Source: JASSUD01 sp031963005
GTDB taxonomy: Bacteria; Pseudomonadota; Gammaproteobacteria; Burkholderiales; Burkholderiaceae
Length of the DNA stretch: 64,000 nucleotides
Assembly (NCBI GenBank): GCA_031963005.1
Contig: JASSUL010000011.1
Location: forward strand, 1 to 64,000
Direction of reading: 5' to 3'
The notes under the pieces are model-generated. The model was given only the letters and a program-made list of their open reading frames with translations, did no database searches and was not told the origin of the DNA. Both the position numbers and the translations under genes were made by a program. Of the stretch, positions 9,306 through 19,018 are shown piece after piece. How positions within the stretch are numbered: the first letter of the stretch is position 1; the number at the start of each line of letters is the position of its first letter.

Positions 9306-12137
9306 TTACAATTTAGTTAGCCCCTGCTGTTTTCGGATAGAGGGCCGTTCTTTCTCATGATTTTGAATAGTCTCTATTACGCTAGTCTTATCTAGACGAG
9401 CACAGATCGCTTTTGCCGCTTTTTCTTTGTCATTCGTATAAATTCTTAACGCATGACTAGCTCGCGTCACACCAACGTAAAAACTACGTGCGCCAAATAT
9501 TTTTGCCATTTGCGCTAATTCCGCTTTTTCCGAGCGTCCTTCATCTTGCTTGATATCAATATGAAAAATAGCTCGCTCCTGGGTACTTCCCTGCGCGCTA
9601 TGAACGGTGACGGCGTATGCGTGATCCCAATGAAGGGACTTTGAGAGATCCACTTCATATAAAGAGGGGGCTGCATCTCGGCAAAGCTCTAGAGAAGCTT
9701 TTTGGTCAGCTATGCTTTTCACACAGGCGACCTCTCCGTTTTTAAATACTTCTCCATTACGGGTAAAACGGATTAAGTCTCCGACGGCCAGAGAGCGAGT
9801 TTCAGCGTTGTACACTTCAAGCTTATTACGCTCATTAGGCGTCCAAATAAGCGCTTTATTATCTGCCTTTTGCAGCACAATCCTACCTGTTTTCTTAGCT
9901 ACAGAATGTACACGTGCGTATTCTCCCTTTTTAACACCCATACTTATGTAGTCACGTCCAAAGCGCACCACATCGCCTTTTGTGTAATATTGGGCTTCTT
10001 TAAGCTTAGCTCGTGTCCAGCCTTTGGAAACCAGGATTTCACATTTCTTTTCGTGCGACGCCAACGCCCCCAGTTCTTTTAATCCTTCACGTATTCCTTC
10101 ATTGATCTCTACTCTATCCTTATTAAAAGCGGTAAATACAATCGTTCGCTCTCGTTTTGCAGGCTCCAAATTGAGATAACAATCAGCGACCGCCTTTATT
10201 AGATCTGATTTCACTTCATAGACCATGCCTGCTTTATCCATATAGGCAAAAGCACGCGCATTACGATTCAATTCAATTTGAGTTAAATGCTGTCCTCTTT
10301 GTAATTGATCCCGACCGACTACGATATCCACCGCTCGCTTTAAGGTTTTACTTTTTTGTCGGTTTATTTCTGTCATATAGGCCGTTTTGATAGCGTTTTT
10401 CTGTGCAATCTCAAAAGGCTTACCGGCCTCTACGGCTTGCAATTGCAATTTATCGCCAACAAATACAACTCTTGCATCTGCTTTTGATGCAGCCTTAATA
10501 ATATTTTCTATTTGATATTGCGGTGAGGTAGAACTCTCATCAACGACCCATAGCTCACTTTTCCGTACAAAATCGGGCGCGTACTGCTTAACAAACTCGA
10601 TATCCTTTTGTAGCTTTTTTTCACGGATGAGAAACATAGAGACAGTATCAGCATGGATCTTTGTAGATAGCGCCAGGACTTTACTCGCCGCACCCGTAGG
10701 TGCCATGCCGCGCACGGTATGACCTTGTCCCGTCGCTATTTCTCGCAGCGCGTTTAACATGGTGGTTTTGCCCGTTCCTGCTAAACCCTGTATAGCGACG
10801 TACCGATCTTCCGTTGCTAGCGTTTGACGAATTGCCTCCTTTTGACCTGGCGTGAAGGTGATACGTTGTTGCTGCTCGGCTAATACAATCCGCTTTGCTA
10901 CGGCTTCAGGTGTCATGATTTGAGCTACCTGGTCTTGCTGTGCAAGTATTTGGTCGAGGGTATGCTTTTCACTATGGAACATGCGCTTGGTCGTGTATTG
11001 GTCATCAGATAAGGCAATTAGCTCCCCGATATCCTCCAAGTGGGCAAAAGCCTGCTCTACTTCGTGTGGAGGTGCACGGCCTACACTGTGCTGGATAGCC
11101 ATTTCCATTAAATCTAAAGGAGAAAGTACGGCTTCCCGTTCACCCAAATGTTCCACAGCGAATTGCATAGCCTGTAAGCCAGTCAACGGATTATCGCGGG
11201 TTGAGACCTGCTCTTTTTGATTGGATTGCGCTCGGTCTTGAATGGTTTGAAAATCGATTCCCATGTTTTGGGCGCGTGTTTGCCATTCCTCCATTAAAAC
11301 GTCATGATCTACGGATTTTTTATGGGAGCGAGTTTTAAGTGTGGCGTCTTCTTTTTGTTGGGCGCTGGCTTCTTGAATGGAAATGCCCTTTGCCTCTAAC
11401 GCGGTAGTGATTTGTGCGCGTCTTTGAGAGAAATGTGCAAGTTGCTCATGGTTAACACCTACAATTTCAAAATTTCCACGCGCATCCGTGCGTTCTAATA
11501 CATAACCTAGTTCTTGTAATTTGTCGGCTAATGCAGAGGTATAGATCGCACCGATAACACCCTGCGCACGATAAATGTCATCATTCATCAACGAGCGCCA
11601 TTGCCCATCCTCGCACAAAGTGGCGTTCATGATTACGGCATGCGTATGCGTTTGGGGATCTAAGTCTCGGCTGGTATTGTGGCGAAATAAGCTCACCATC
11701 ATATTGCCGGTCTTTACTGCTTTGGTCTCTCTGTTCTGAGTAATGCGTGTCGCAATCAGATTTTTTTCAATATAAGTCAGTGCTTCTTTGACTGCTGCTT
11801 CGTGGGCCTCTCGCACATCCTGTTGCCCAGAGATTTCTGCCAAAATCGATACGCTCTTAGGCGCAGAAAAGGTGATATCAATACCTGGGCGGTGTTCACG
11901 CTCCTTCTCACCAGTTACTTTATTTCTGACCCATTTCCCTAACACCTGCCCTTCTATCTTGCCACTCAGTAGGTTAAAAAAGGCTTTTTGTTCGATTTTC
12001 CCGGTTAATCCCAAGCGCGCAGCACCTTTGCCAAACCAAGCTGAATGTTCTAGCCCCTCGTTTTTCGTGTAGTAATTGTCTTTTGAGAAATAATGCAGCG
12101 CCTGCCCTGCGCTTCCTACATTATTCAGGCTAATCAT
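9306..12137 (-). CDS. traI: MobF-family conjugative relaxase/helicase (TraI/TrwC-like)
   Basis: A 943-residue protein. The N-terminal relaxase domain has the catalytic tyrosines (Y16, Y22/Y23 in HYFSKDNYYTKNEG) and the metal-binding histidines (H153, and H164/H166 in DPQTHTHAVIMN), which nick plasmid DNA at oriT and bind its 5' end. The C-terminal SF1 helicase has Walker A GLAGTGKTT near residue 455, VVDESS, and the late motif TVHSAQGSTQ. Length and motifs fit a complete TrwC/TraI-type protein (F TraI is longer). It lies downstream of a truncated traD in the usual traD-traI order. It looks intact although the transfer apparatus nearby is broken. Confidence 0.93.
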   Translation of the reverse strand: MISLNNVGSAGQALHYFSKDNYYTKNEGLEHSAWFGKGAARLGLTGKIEQKAFFNLLSGKIEGQVLGKWVRNKVTGEKEREHRPGIDITFSAPKSVSILAEISGQQDVREAHEAAVKEALTYIEKNLIATRITQNRETKAVKTGNMMVSLFRHNTSRDLDPQTHTHAVIMNATLCEDGQWRSLMNDDIYRAQGVIGAIYTSALADKLQELGYVLERTDARGNFEIVGVNHEQLAHFSQRRAQITTALEAKGISIQEASAQQKEDATLKTRSHKKSVDHDVLMEEWQTRAQNMGIDFQTIQDRAQSNQKEQVSTRDNPLTGLQAMQFAVEHLGEREAVLSPLDLMEMAIQHSVGRAPPHEVEQAFAHLEDIGELIALSDDQYTTKRMFHSEKHTLDQILAQQDQVAQIMTPEAVAKRIVLAEQQQRITFTPGQKEAIRQTLATEDRYVAIQGLAGTGKTTMLNALREIATGQGHTVRGMAPTGAASKVLALSTKIHADTVSMFLIREKKLQKDIEFVKQYAPDFVRKSELWVVDESSTSPQYQIENIIKAASKADARVVFVGDKLQLQAVEAGKPFEIAQKNAIKTAYMTEINRQKSKTLKRAVDIVVGRDQLQRGQHLTQIELNRNARAFAYMDKAGMVYEVKSDLIKAVADCYLNLEPAKRERTIVFTAFNKDRVEINEGIREGLKELGALASHEKKCEILVSKGWTRAKLKEAQYYTKGDVVRFGRDYISMGVKKGEYARVHSVAKKTGRIVLQKADNKALIWTPNERNKLEVYNAETRSLAVGDLIRFTRNGEVFKNGEVACVKSIADQKASLELCRDAAPSLYEVDLSKSLHWDHAYAVTVHSAQGSTQERAIFHIDIKQDEGRSEKAELAQMAKIFGARSFYVGVTRASHALRIYTNDKEKAAKAICARLDKTSVIETIQNHEKERPSIRKQQGLTKL

Positions 12138-12253
12138 GCTTTATATATCCCACAGGCTCGTATTTGCTTACCCTTCTATTGAACACTTCGTTGATTCATT
12201 ACATGAAATGAGCGAATAGCCTATCAATAAAATTTCTGTCTTTCTTTTATTTT

Positions 12254-12991
12254 TCATGCTGATGAAGCAGCGAGAACGGATTTAAAAGTCATATCAAATT
12301 CATTTCGCTCAACGAATCCTTCTGCTATTTTCTGCATCGGTATGTAGGGGTAGCTTACCTTGGCTATCGGGTAGTCTCCAGGTGCCATTAAATAGCCTGT
12401 CATATCAGGCAAAGTCAGAATTTCTGAAGGAAGAACAATGTCACGCATCGCTCGGCGCGCTGACACACTCACCCCGTCCCGATGGCTATTTAGACCATAG
12501 TTAAACGTTTCTTCTTTTTCATCTACTTCTACCTGCCCCATCAGTTTTGACATCATCTTAGCGGCTTCACCATCCGTCACGCGTAGCAATAATTTGGTTT
12601 GGCAACTTGAAATGATGGTTTTAGCGAATTCTTGCCCATAAATAGCGTAAAGCTGAGGCAAGTCTTGCATGCCCAACGCAAAACATAAGCCATACTTTCG
12701 GCCATTCGTGATCGCTAATTTCAAAATATCGAGCTTTTGTAGGGTCGGTAATTCGTCTAACGCAAACCAAAGACGTTCCTGGTGAATCGGACTCAGATCC
12801 AATACCGCTTTAATCGCAATATCGACCCAGAGCGAGAGCACAGGTTTTAGCGCTTCACGCAGAGATTCACGGGCCGTAATGAACATCCAAGTATCACTCT
12901 CTTCTTGTACCCACTGCCGAATTGAAAAAGGCTCGCCTTCATCATGCATTTGGTGTCTGACCCATCTTTGTTTAAACGGGTGGCAGAACAC
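12254..12991 (-). pseudogene. traD: F-type coupling protein TraD, 5'-truncated
   Basis: The frame matches the second half of F-type TraD from IRQWVQEE through WFALDELPTLQKLDILKLAI (Walker B region DELPTL) to SEILTLPDMTGYLMAPGDYP. Full TraD is about 700 residues; the membrane anchor and Walker A half are absent, so it cannot couple DNA to a secretion channel. The coding similarity stops near 12950, where an opposite-strand gene fragment begins. The apparent start MFCHPF is probably read-through of the junction. It is 116 bp upstream of the relaxase on the same strand. Confidence 0.85.
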
Positions 12992-13585
12992 AATGATATG
13001 ACGCCAATGCGATTCTTAAATCAATCCGAAGATAGCCAAATGGCAATGTTTAAAGATTATTTAGAAGAAAAGAGCATCGTACAGCAAGCCAAACGTATGC
13101 CAGAGCAGGAAAACTTACCTATCACGGCAGATCAATTGAATGCGTTATCTGCATCGCAACGTGCACAGATGCCCAATAATATTGCCGAATTACATCAAGA
13201 AAAAATCGCTAAAACAGGTTTTAAATCTGTCGCGCCACTTGAAGTAAATACTCATGCTCCAGAAATAGTTAACAACGCTAAAAACACGGTTTCTGAACAG
13301 CTAGACCCCACAGCTAAAAACAGTATCCCTTCTCGCGCAAGCAAGCTAGATGAAAATGTCCGTGCTTGGTCTAGTCCAGACAAACCGATAGGAAGAGGGC
13401 GCGTCAATATGATGGGTGCTTTAGAAGATACTGAAGGCCACGATACCGCAGATTATGTGAATAAATTGCTCAATGTAGCTGTAGGGGGAGACGGAACCGC
13501 TGATGGGGAAAAATTGACCGACAATATGAAGCGTAAAGAAGGGATTTCATTGCCGATCAATACAAATGTTGAGAAGAAAAAATAG
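12944..13585 (+). pseudogene. TraG-like mating-pair protein, C-terminal fragment (inverted)
   Basis: A 213-residue hydrophilic frame on the opposite strand from traD/traI, starting MHLVSDPSLFKRVAEHND and overlapping the truncated traD by 48 bp. Composition, low-complexity linker and the position next to traD suggest the periplasmic C-terminus of an F-type TraG-like protein. That assignment is moderate: no diagnostic motif is visible. No signal peptide or membrane region remains. The head-to-head abutment of two headless genes points to an inversion or deletion joint near 12950-12990. Confidence 0.5.
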
Positions 13586-13606
13586 GAACAAAAAAACACG
13601 CTACGC

Positions 13607-13939
13607 TTAATTTATCTCACGGGGAGATGTATTAGTGGGAATATGTATTTTCCCTCCCATATCCTCAATGGTCATACAGACTCTTCCTGTATATGGATCA
13701 ATGCCTGTTGATACCTTTGGATAATCGCGAAAGACTTGATCCTCTAGAGGGCTAGCATTTCCCCTTTCAAACATATTTGTAAATCCATCGCTGAGCCACC
13801 AGGCTAACAAGCAAGGGATCCAAATAAAGCTACTACCTATCAACATGCCCAAAAAATTCAGGAATGTTTTATCGGATAGTACAAAAGCGAGAAATAACGG
13901 TAAGCCTATCGGGAAAAGTAGTTTTTTTAGATAACGCAT
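13607..13939 (-). CDS. small membrane protein of conjugative region
   Basis: A 110-residue protein with two hydrophobic segments (about residues 7-23 and 29-48, ending IPCLLAWWLSDG) and a hydrophilic C-terminus. Probably in the inner membrane. It starts two bases after the stop codon of the 13942-14214 gene, so the two form one unit, on the same strand as traD and traI. In F-like elements, small membrane genes such as entry-exclusion genes sit between traG and traD, which would fit the position. No family recognised. Confidence 0.6.
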   Translation of the reverse strand: MRYLKKLLFPIGLPLFLAFVLSDKTFLNFLGMLIGSSFIWIPCLLAWWLSDGFTNMFERGNASPLEDQVFRDYPKVSTGIDPYTGRVCMTIEDMGGKIHIPTNTSPREIN

Positions 13940-13941
13940 GA

Positions 13942-14214
13942 CTATTTTCTTTGTTCGATGATTAAATAAAATGATTGCACACCGTTGGCATTAGATGCGG
14001 ATCCGCTATTCACCACCCGATAACCTTTTTCGTAAATTTCCTGAACGCTTTTTACTGTTCCTATATGCTCGCAAGAAATGGAAGCGCCGTAAGTGTTAGG
14101 CAAAGGGTTCTCGGAGTAGCAAAAGCCACCTTTTAAACTACCTGCGGCATGCACATTACCTACAAAACCAAGAAAAGTGGCAATCGTTATAGCTGTGGCA
14201 AGTAATGTTTTCAT
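13942..14214 (-). CDS. small secreted protein with signal peptide
   Basis: Ninety residues from the ATG at 14214: MKTLLATAITIATFLGFVGN then VHA-A, a typical Sec signal peptide with an AxA-like cleavage site near residue 23. The open frame extends to 14295, but those extra residues have no role once the signal peptide is seen. The mature part has two Cys residues (GGFCYSEN and SISCEHIG), perhaps one disulfide. It is followed after two bases by the 13607-13939 membrane protein gene. Probably periplasmic and part of the transfer remnant; family not recognised. Confidence 0.65.
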   Translation of the reverse strand: MKTLLATAITIATFLGFVGNVHAAGSLKGGFCYSENPLPNTYGASISCEHIGTVKSVQEIYEKGYRVVNSGSASNANGVQSFYLIIEQRK

Positions 14215-14345
14215 AGATTTCCAGTGTGTATAAGTGATTTTCAATAAAAAAGAAATCTTAAGCCATGTATAAAAAATGGCTACCGGCAATTTCACTGAGT
14301 GAAGAAATTTTTATCTTCTAATAATAGCTTCCCGTTTCAACTTTG

Positions 14346-15920
14346 TTATGTCCCCATTGTGTCCGCATTCGGATTTATAAGATACGCACTGCGCATGCCC
14401 CAAACGTAGAAGCCTAGCGATAAGATCGCCACTGTGAATATATCCCACCCAAAGGGAATGATATTGTTGCCACCAAACTGCTCGCTACCGCAATAGGACA
14501 CCAGCGCCATGATAGGTAGATAAGATATTAGCCACCATGCGCTCTTGAGCGCAGCGCCCCAATGATGGTTCGCTCGACCGTCTTTCAATTGATAATAAAA
14601 ATAGAAAGGTAGCGCAACAATGATGAGCACAATAATTTTGCCGGTTAACGGCCAATGCGCGCCATACAGAATCAATGAGGCAAAAATAAACGCGACGGGC
14701 GCAATGACCTGCATGCCTGGAATACGCAGCGGCCATTGACGCTCAGGGGACGAGCGCCGCAGCGCCATGAGACTAATTGGTCCCGTTAGGTAGGAAATCA
14801 CCGTCATCACTGAGATCACCGCCGCTAACGCACTCCAACCACGAAAAAAAAACATAAAAAGAAAAGCTACGCCAAGATTGAGCCACATGGCGGGGCGGGG
14901 CACGCCATAAAGCGGATGAACCCTCCCAAAAATCCTCGGCAACGTATGATTGCGCTCTAGTGCGTAGATCATGCGCGAGGTGGTGGCCATATAGATAATG
15001 CCTGTCCCGCTTGGGCTGGCAAACGCATCCAAATACAGCAGCATCGCAAGCCAATTCAAATTTAACGCAATCGCAAGTTGTGCGAAAGGAGAGCTAAATT
15101 CAAGGGTGCTCCATCCTACTGTTCCTTCTGCGGGTGTGGCTGCACTAATAAAGGCCACTTGCAGCAGTAGATAAATTACCAGTGATATCAAAATTGAACT
15201 AATCACGGCAAATGGCACATTCCAAGTCGGATTTTTTGCTTCACCGGCAAGGTTAATTGGGCTTTGGAAGCCGTTGAAACTCATCACCACGCCGCTTGTC
15301 GCCACTGCCGTTAAAATCGCTGACCAACCGTAAGGGGTAAAATTATGCGCACTATATAAATCCAGATGACTTGTATAGAAGCTACTGGCTATAAGCGCAA
15401 TAGCAGTAATGATTGGGACAGCAAACTTGAAAATCGTAATCGCAAAATTTGCTCGCAGCAGTGCTTTTGCCCCCCAGTAATTTAAAAGAAAGTAGACAAT
15501 AATCAGTAAGCCCGAGAGCACTAAGCCGCTAGGCTGCAACAAACCATCCGCATATAAATTTTGCGCCCATTGCCAGCGCCATGAACTCATATATTGAATT
15601 GAAGCCTCCGCCTCAATCGGAATGACCGAGACAATCGCAATCCAATTTGTCCAGGCGCTAATAAAACCCGTGAGTGGGCCATGTGAGTAATAGGCATACC
15701 GCACCATGCCGCCTGACTGCGGAAACATTGCGCCGAGTTCAGCATAAGTGAGCGCAATCATCAAAATCACGACAGCGCCAATTATCCACGCCACAATCGC
15801 GGCTGGCCCGGCAATTTTTGCTGCCCTCCACGCCCCAAAGAGCCATCCTGAGCCAAGAATAGAACCCAAGCCTGTCAGCACTAAAGAAGTTAGGCCGATA
15901 TGCCTTTTCACCTTATCCAT
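14346..15920 (-). CDS. APC-superfamily amino-acid permease
   Basis: A 524-residue inner-membrane transporter with about 12-14 hydrophobic segments. The first segment has the APC signature GLGSILGSGWLFGAWRAAK and the region LTYAELGAMFPQSGGMVRY follows. It resembles the aspartate-proton symporter/amino-acid permease group. The frame is open to 16016, but the ATG at 15920 has GGGGAAC about 6 nt upstream and gives the standard N-terminus MDKVKRHIGLTSLVLTGLGS. The substrate cannot be read from sequence. Amino-acid import would suit a host-dependent bacterium. Neighbours are unrelated. Confidence 0.88.
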   Translation of the reverse strand: MDKVKRHIGLTSLVLTGLGSILGSGWLFGAWRAAKIAGPAAIVAWIIGAVVILMIALTYAELGAMFPQSGGMVRYAYYSHGPLTGFISAWTNWIAIVSVIPIEAEASIQYMSSWRWQWAQNLYADGLLQPSGLVLSGLLIIVYFLLNYWGAKALLRANFAITIFKFAVPIITAIALIASSFYTSHLDLYSAHNFTPYGWSAILTAVATSGVVMSFNGFQSPINLAGEAKNPTWNVPFAVISSILISLVIYLLLQVAFISAATPAEGTVGWSTLEFSSPFAQLAIALNLNWLAMLLYLDAFASPSGTGIIYMATTSRMIYALERNHTLPRIFGRVHPLYGVPRPAMWLNLGVAFLFMFFFRGWSALAAVISVMTVISYLTGPISLMALRRSSPERQWPLRIPGMQVIAPVAFIFASLILYGAHWPLTGKIIVLIIVALPFYFYYQLKDGRANHHWGAALKSAWWLISYLPIMALVSYCGSEQFGGNNIIPFGWDIFTVAILSLGFYVWGMRSAYLINPNADTMGT

Positions 15921-16133
15921 GAGCAGTTCCCCATGAAAATACCCACTGGTTTTAATAACTGGGCGGTGAGATGACCCACAGGAAAAAAAGCAGAAAAAAA
16001 AGAGACAGCACAACACGCAGAAACATAGAAATCGAACCCTTTAACGAGATGCCAAGCTAGCTCAGCAAGAATGGCAAAGATCTGCCGTGGCTTTGCGATT
16101 ATCATCATGGTGAAAATTTGAGTAGTAGAAGAC

Positions 16134-16163
16134 CCCGCCAGGCTGATGCACCAGCCTGGCGGG
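16134..16163 (-). terminator. strong hairpin between two minus-strand genes
   Basis: Perfect 11-bp stem (CCCGCCAGGCT/AGCCTGGCGGG) with an 8-nt loop, about 100 bp past the stop of the 16262-17482 gene. There is only a weak T-rich tail (TCTTCT) on the minus strand. A perfect 20-bp palindrome GCATCGCTCATGAGCGATGC lies at 16213-16232 as well. Confidence 0.55.
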
Positions 16164-16261
16164 AGAAAGATAGGCATCTCATCGGTTGATCAAGCCATGA
16201 GACATCTCTTTCGCATCGCTCATGAGCGATGCCATGCGGTGTGGTACCGCTTAAGCCTGCG

Positions 16262-17482
16262 TTAAGCCACCCATCTCAGCTTAGGTTCTTCTTGCTCATT
16301 CGCTGATTTAGGCTGTCCTTCTCCGGTCTTATTTTTTTCCAGCATTTCAACTTTATTAGTTAGCTCGTTGATTTTTTCAAACTGAGCCATCACCATTGCT
16401 TGTAAATCCGCAATGGTTTGACTCTGCTCATTACTTCTATCTGCTATTTTTTGTGTTGCGTAAGTTACATTCTTAACTTGATCAATAACTCTTTCCATGA
16501 TGTCTTCTTCCTGCTGAATTTGATTGAGTAAGCTTTTGACCTCTCTTTGTATGTTTTTCAGGGGAGCGCGATAGGTATCCCATTTCTCTTTCTCAACATG
16601 AGAAGCACGCTCCTGTTTCATATACCAAAGCCGGAAACCGCCCAAAACAGCGCCGGCTACCAAGCCAATGACGGCAGAGATAGTGACGGGTAGCACCGTA
16701 AACGCTGCGGCTGTAGCCAAGCAACCTCCTACCACGCTCCATAAGGTAGTACTGATCCCCAAACGAAACTCGGCCTCTTTTACATCAGGCGTTTGAGATT
16801 GATAGAAGGTAGTGCTTAAAGTCGTTAGGTCTGAGATCAAGGTATTGAGCGTTATTGCTGCTGAACGCATATCTTTTAAATTTTTTTGATCTTGCGCTTC
16901 AATAAAGGCCGTTTTGATCTTTTCAAGCCGTGCCTTGAACTCTCCACCAGGCTCTTCGAGTCGGTCTATATCTTCCTCTTTGATTAAAGAGAACGATAAG
17001 CGCCAGATAAAACGCTCAATGGAGCTGAACTGATTTTTTAATTCTCCGACTTTTTGCGTAATAGCCTCTGGAATAGATATCGCCTCCACGGAAAACGAAG
17101 GTACGGTCACCTTCTCCCAAAGTGTAAACATCCCCGTTTTTTCCAAACAAGAAGCGTTAGCCACCGCTAAGGCTTGGCTTAATTTTGTTTGTGTAATGGG
17201 ATGCCTAACTATGAGCTGTAGGGGTATTTTTAGTTCAGGCTGAGTTAGAGCGATCTCTTTTAAAAGGACGGGTTTTTTCTCGTCCTGAGTCGAAGATGTC
17301 CCCCATTCTCCTGTGAACGCTTGGGAAGGTTTTGAGACTTGCGTAAGGTCATCCTGATTAAACGGAAAACGATCAATATGAACGTATTCCGCTAATTCCT
17401 CTGAGCTAACGTTTTTATCAGCTAGCGGTGCCTTTTCGTTTAGGCGATAAGGGGCCGCTGCTGATGCAGCTAAAGTTTGCAT
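16262..17482 (-). CDS. unknown protein with central membrane hairpin and C-terminal coiled coil
   Basis: A 406-residue protein. Residues about 1-235 are mostly helical and soluble; residues 245-285 form a hydrophobic hairpin rich in Gly/Ala (TISAVIGLVAGAVLGGFRLW); residues 290-395 are a long coiled coil (IADLQAMVMAQFEKINELTN). There is no signal peptide. A long soluble part, a membrane hairpin and a coiled coil resemble membrane-inserting secreted effectors or translocators, but I recognise no family. The start ATG at 17482 follows GGGAGGCTGCC, a good ribosome site. Standalone gene. Confidence 0.6.
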   Translation of the reverse strand: MQTLAASAAAPYRLNEKAPLADKNVSSEELAEYVHIDRFPFNQDDLTQVSKPSQAFTGEWGTSSTQDEKKPVLLKEIALTQPELKIPLQLIVRHPITQTKLSQALAVANASCLEKTGMFTLWEKVTVPSFSVEAISIPEAITQKVGELKNQFSSIERFIWRLSFSLIKEEDIDRLEEPGGEFKARLEKIKTAFIEAQDQKNLKDMRSAAITLNTLISDLTTLSTTFYQSQTPDVKEAEFRLGISTTLWSVVGGCLATAAAFTVLPVTISAVIGLVAGAVLGGFRLWYMKQERASHVEKEKWDTYRAPLKNIQREVKSLLNQIQQEEDIMERVIDQVKNVTYATQKIADRSNEQSQTIADLQAMVMAQFEKINELTNKVEMLEKNKTGEGQPKSANEQEEPKLRWVA

Positions 17483-18273
17483 GGCAGCCTCCCTAGTTAT
17501 GCGTTAGCAAACAGGGCGCGGCAAAACTATCCCGCTCTGCTTGAGGCAAGCAGAAAAAGGAAGACCTAACGAGTGCAGTGCGAAGGGATAAAGAAGAATT
17601 ACTTGGGGGGTGTGGGTAAGATTGAATGCAAAACATGGCTTCGGCTCCTCTGTTGAGAGACGTTAAATCTCGCCTTACTAGAGCGAGAAAGAGGGTGGGC
17701 GGGGCTAGTAAACTGCAACAGACAGCCGGGCTCATTATTTCAAGAAAGCACTGCCCCTTTCGAGGAATACTCTCTAAAACTAATCAGTCTTCGTAGGGAG
17801 CGACCCTACTAGACAATAAGCCCTCCCCGCCCTTTGAGGCGAAACCGAAGGGGGAGCCGCAATTGACAGTGCGGCACTGGTCTGTTGTGTGTTTACTAGG
17901 CACCAACCGAGGCTAATATAGCCATGACCCAGAGAATTTGTCAAATCTTTTACTAAGAATGCTCTGTAGGCCCTAATGGTATTGATTAAAATGGGATCGC
18001 AAGATCTAAGAAGAAAATTAACGTGACTGATTTTTGGAGATTTTTCCAAGAAAACAAGCCGCATGCCATACAACAGTATTAGAGATCAGCTAAATAAAAG
18101 CACGGTTAAGAAGTAGAAAAGACGTTCAGGATATTCTCTTTATAGATATAGGACTTATATTGGCTAGCAGCAAAAATGCTTTACAAGGATGATCTGCTGA
18201 CTACAATGTGTCTGTAAGCGCTGGCGTAAGGACGAAATTTTTCATGCTTCCCCCGTGTTTCATTCTTTGACTA
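17483..18273. other. long intergenic region
   Basis: About 790 bp without a convincing gene. Two minus-strand frames (17493-17735 and 17780-18073) have no ribosome site and unnatural composition. A CTCCCC ... GGGGGAG inverted pair at about 17822-17855 could form a hairpin. Upstream of 18274 the DNA is AT-rich and probably holds the promoter of the BrnT-like gene. Confidence 0.35.
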
Positions 18274-18861
18274 ATGCCCATGAAAATAACTTTTGATCCA
18301 AAGAAAGCAGCGCATAACCTATACATGCACAAAGTAGGCTTTGAGGAAGCTGCTACCGTATTTTTCGATCCGAGCGCGGTGACGCGTATTCGTGAACATG
18401 GTGACGATGTATGGCGCTATACCACTTTAGGCAGAAGCGCTTCAGGAAAGCACTTAGTAGTGATATGGATAGCGCCTGAAGACAGAGCAAAGCGTAAAGA
18501 AAAAGAAAGACGTAAGGTAGAGGATGCCCTTTTTAAAAAGGGAGAAAAACTCGCAGATAAAGCAAAAAAAGAATTTGAGAAGCAGCGCAAGCATGACGCC
18601 GAGCTTCAAAACGAGATACGCATTATTTCAGCACGCTTGGAACATGATTTTCCGCATGCACATCCGGTTCATAAAATACCTGCATTAAGACGCTTTCAAG
18701 CGGAACATGAAGTGAAGCCAGATGTAATTCTGCGTATCAACTCAAATACTGCGGACTTTATCCAGTCATGTGCGGAATTAGAAGATAAGAATTTCCAGGA
18801 CATTGTGCACGTTGCTTTGCAGCAATATATGGAAAGCAAGGGCGGCCAAGAAATTCATTAA
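18274..18861 (+). CDS. BrnT-like toxin domain with charged insertion, fused to a BrnA-like RHH domain
   Basis: A 195-residue protein. Residues 3-67 match the BrnT ribonuclease toxin front (ITFDPKKAAHNLYMHKVGFE, EAATVFFDPSAV, TLGRSASGKHLVVIW). The expected closing strand IRIISAR appears only at 115-121, after a roughly 45-residue Lys/Glu-rich helix (about 68-113). Residues 148-187 (KPDVILRINSNTADFIQSCA then FQDIVHVALQQYME) resemble the ribbon-helix-helix of BrnA antitoxins. BrnT and BrnA are normally separate adjacent genes, and no separate brnA follows. The fusion might be self-neutralised or inactive. ATG 18274 and ATG 18280 are both possible starts. BrnT part confident; BrnA-like tail moderate. 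Confidence 0.7.
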   Translation: MPMKITFDPKKAAHNLYMHKVGFEEAATVFFDPSAVTRIREHGDDVWRYTTLGRSASGKHLVVIWIAPEDRAKRKEKERRKVEDALFKKGEKLADKAKKEFEKQRKHDAELQNEIRIISARLEHDFPHAHPVHKIPALRRFQAEHEVKPDVILRINSNTADFIQSCAELEDKNFQDIVHVALQQYMESKGGQEIH

Positions 18862-19018
18862 TTCACATGCCCGTTGCAGACCGCTTTGAAGTTGCCGCTT
18901 TTACTTAAACTTAGCAAGACAGATCTGTAGGTCAGGGGCTACAATCACTCCTGACAAATAATCCCTCACGCCTAAATTACATCTTTAGGTTGCCGATTTA
19001 GCCCGTTTTTTGTATCTC

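Noticed and set aside
16015..16060. Possible tRNA T-arm (GGGTTCGATTTC on minus strand) near a GCTAGCTC D-arm-like string
   Set aside because: The two pieces lie on opposite strands and no acceptor stem or anticodon arm forms.
15908..16177. 89-residue frame upstream of the permease
   Set aside because: Overlaps the permease start and a hairpin, with no family; best read as non-coding.
17493..18073. Two minus-strand frames of 80 and 97 residues
   Set aside because: No ribosome site, unnatural composition, no recognisable family.
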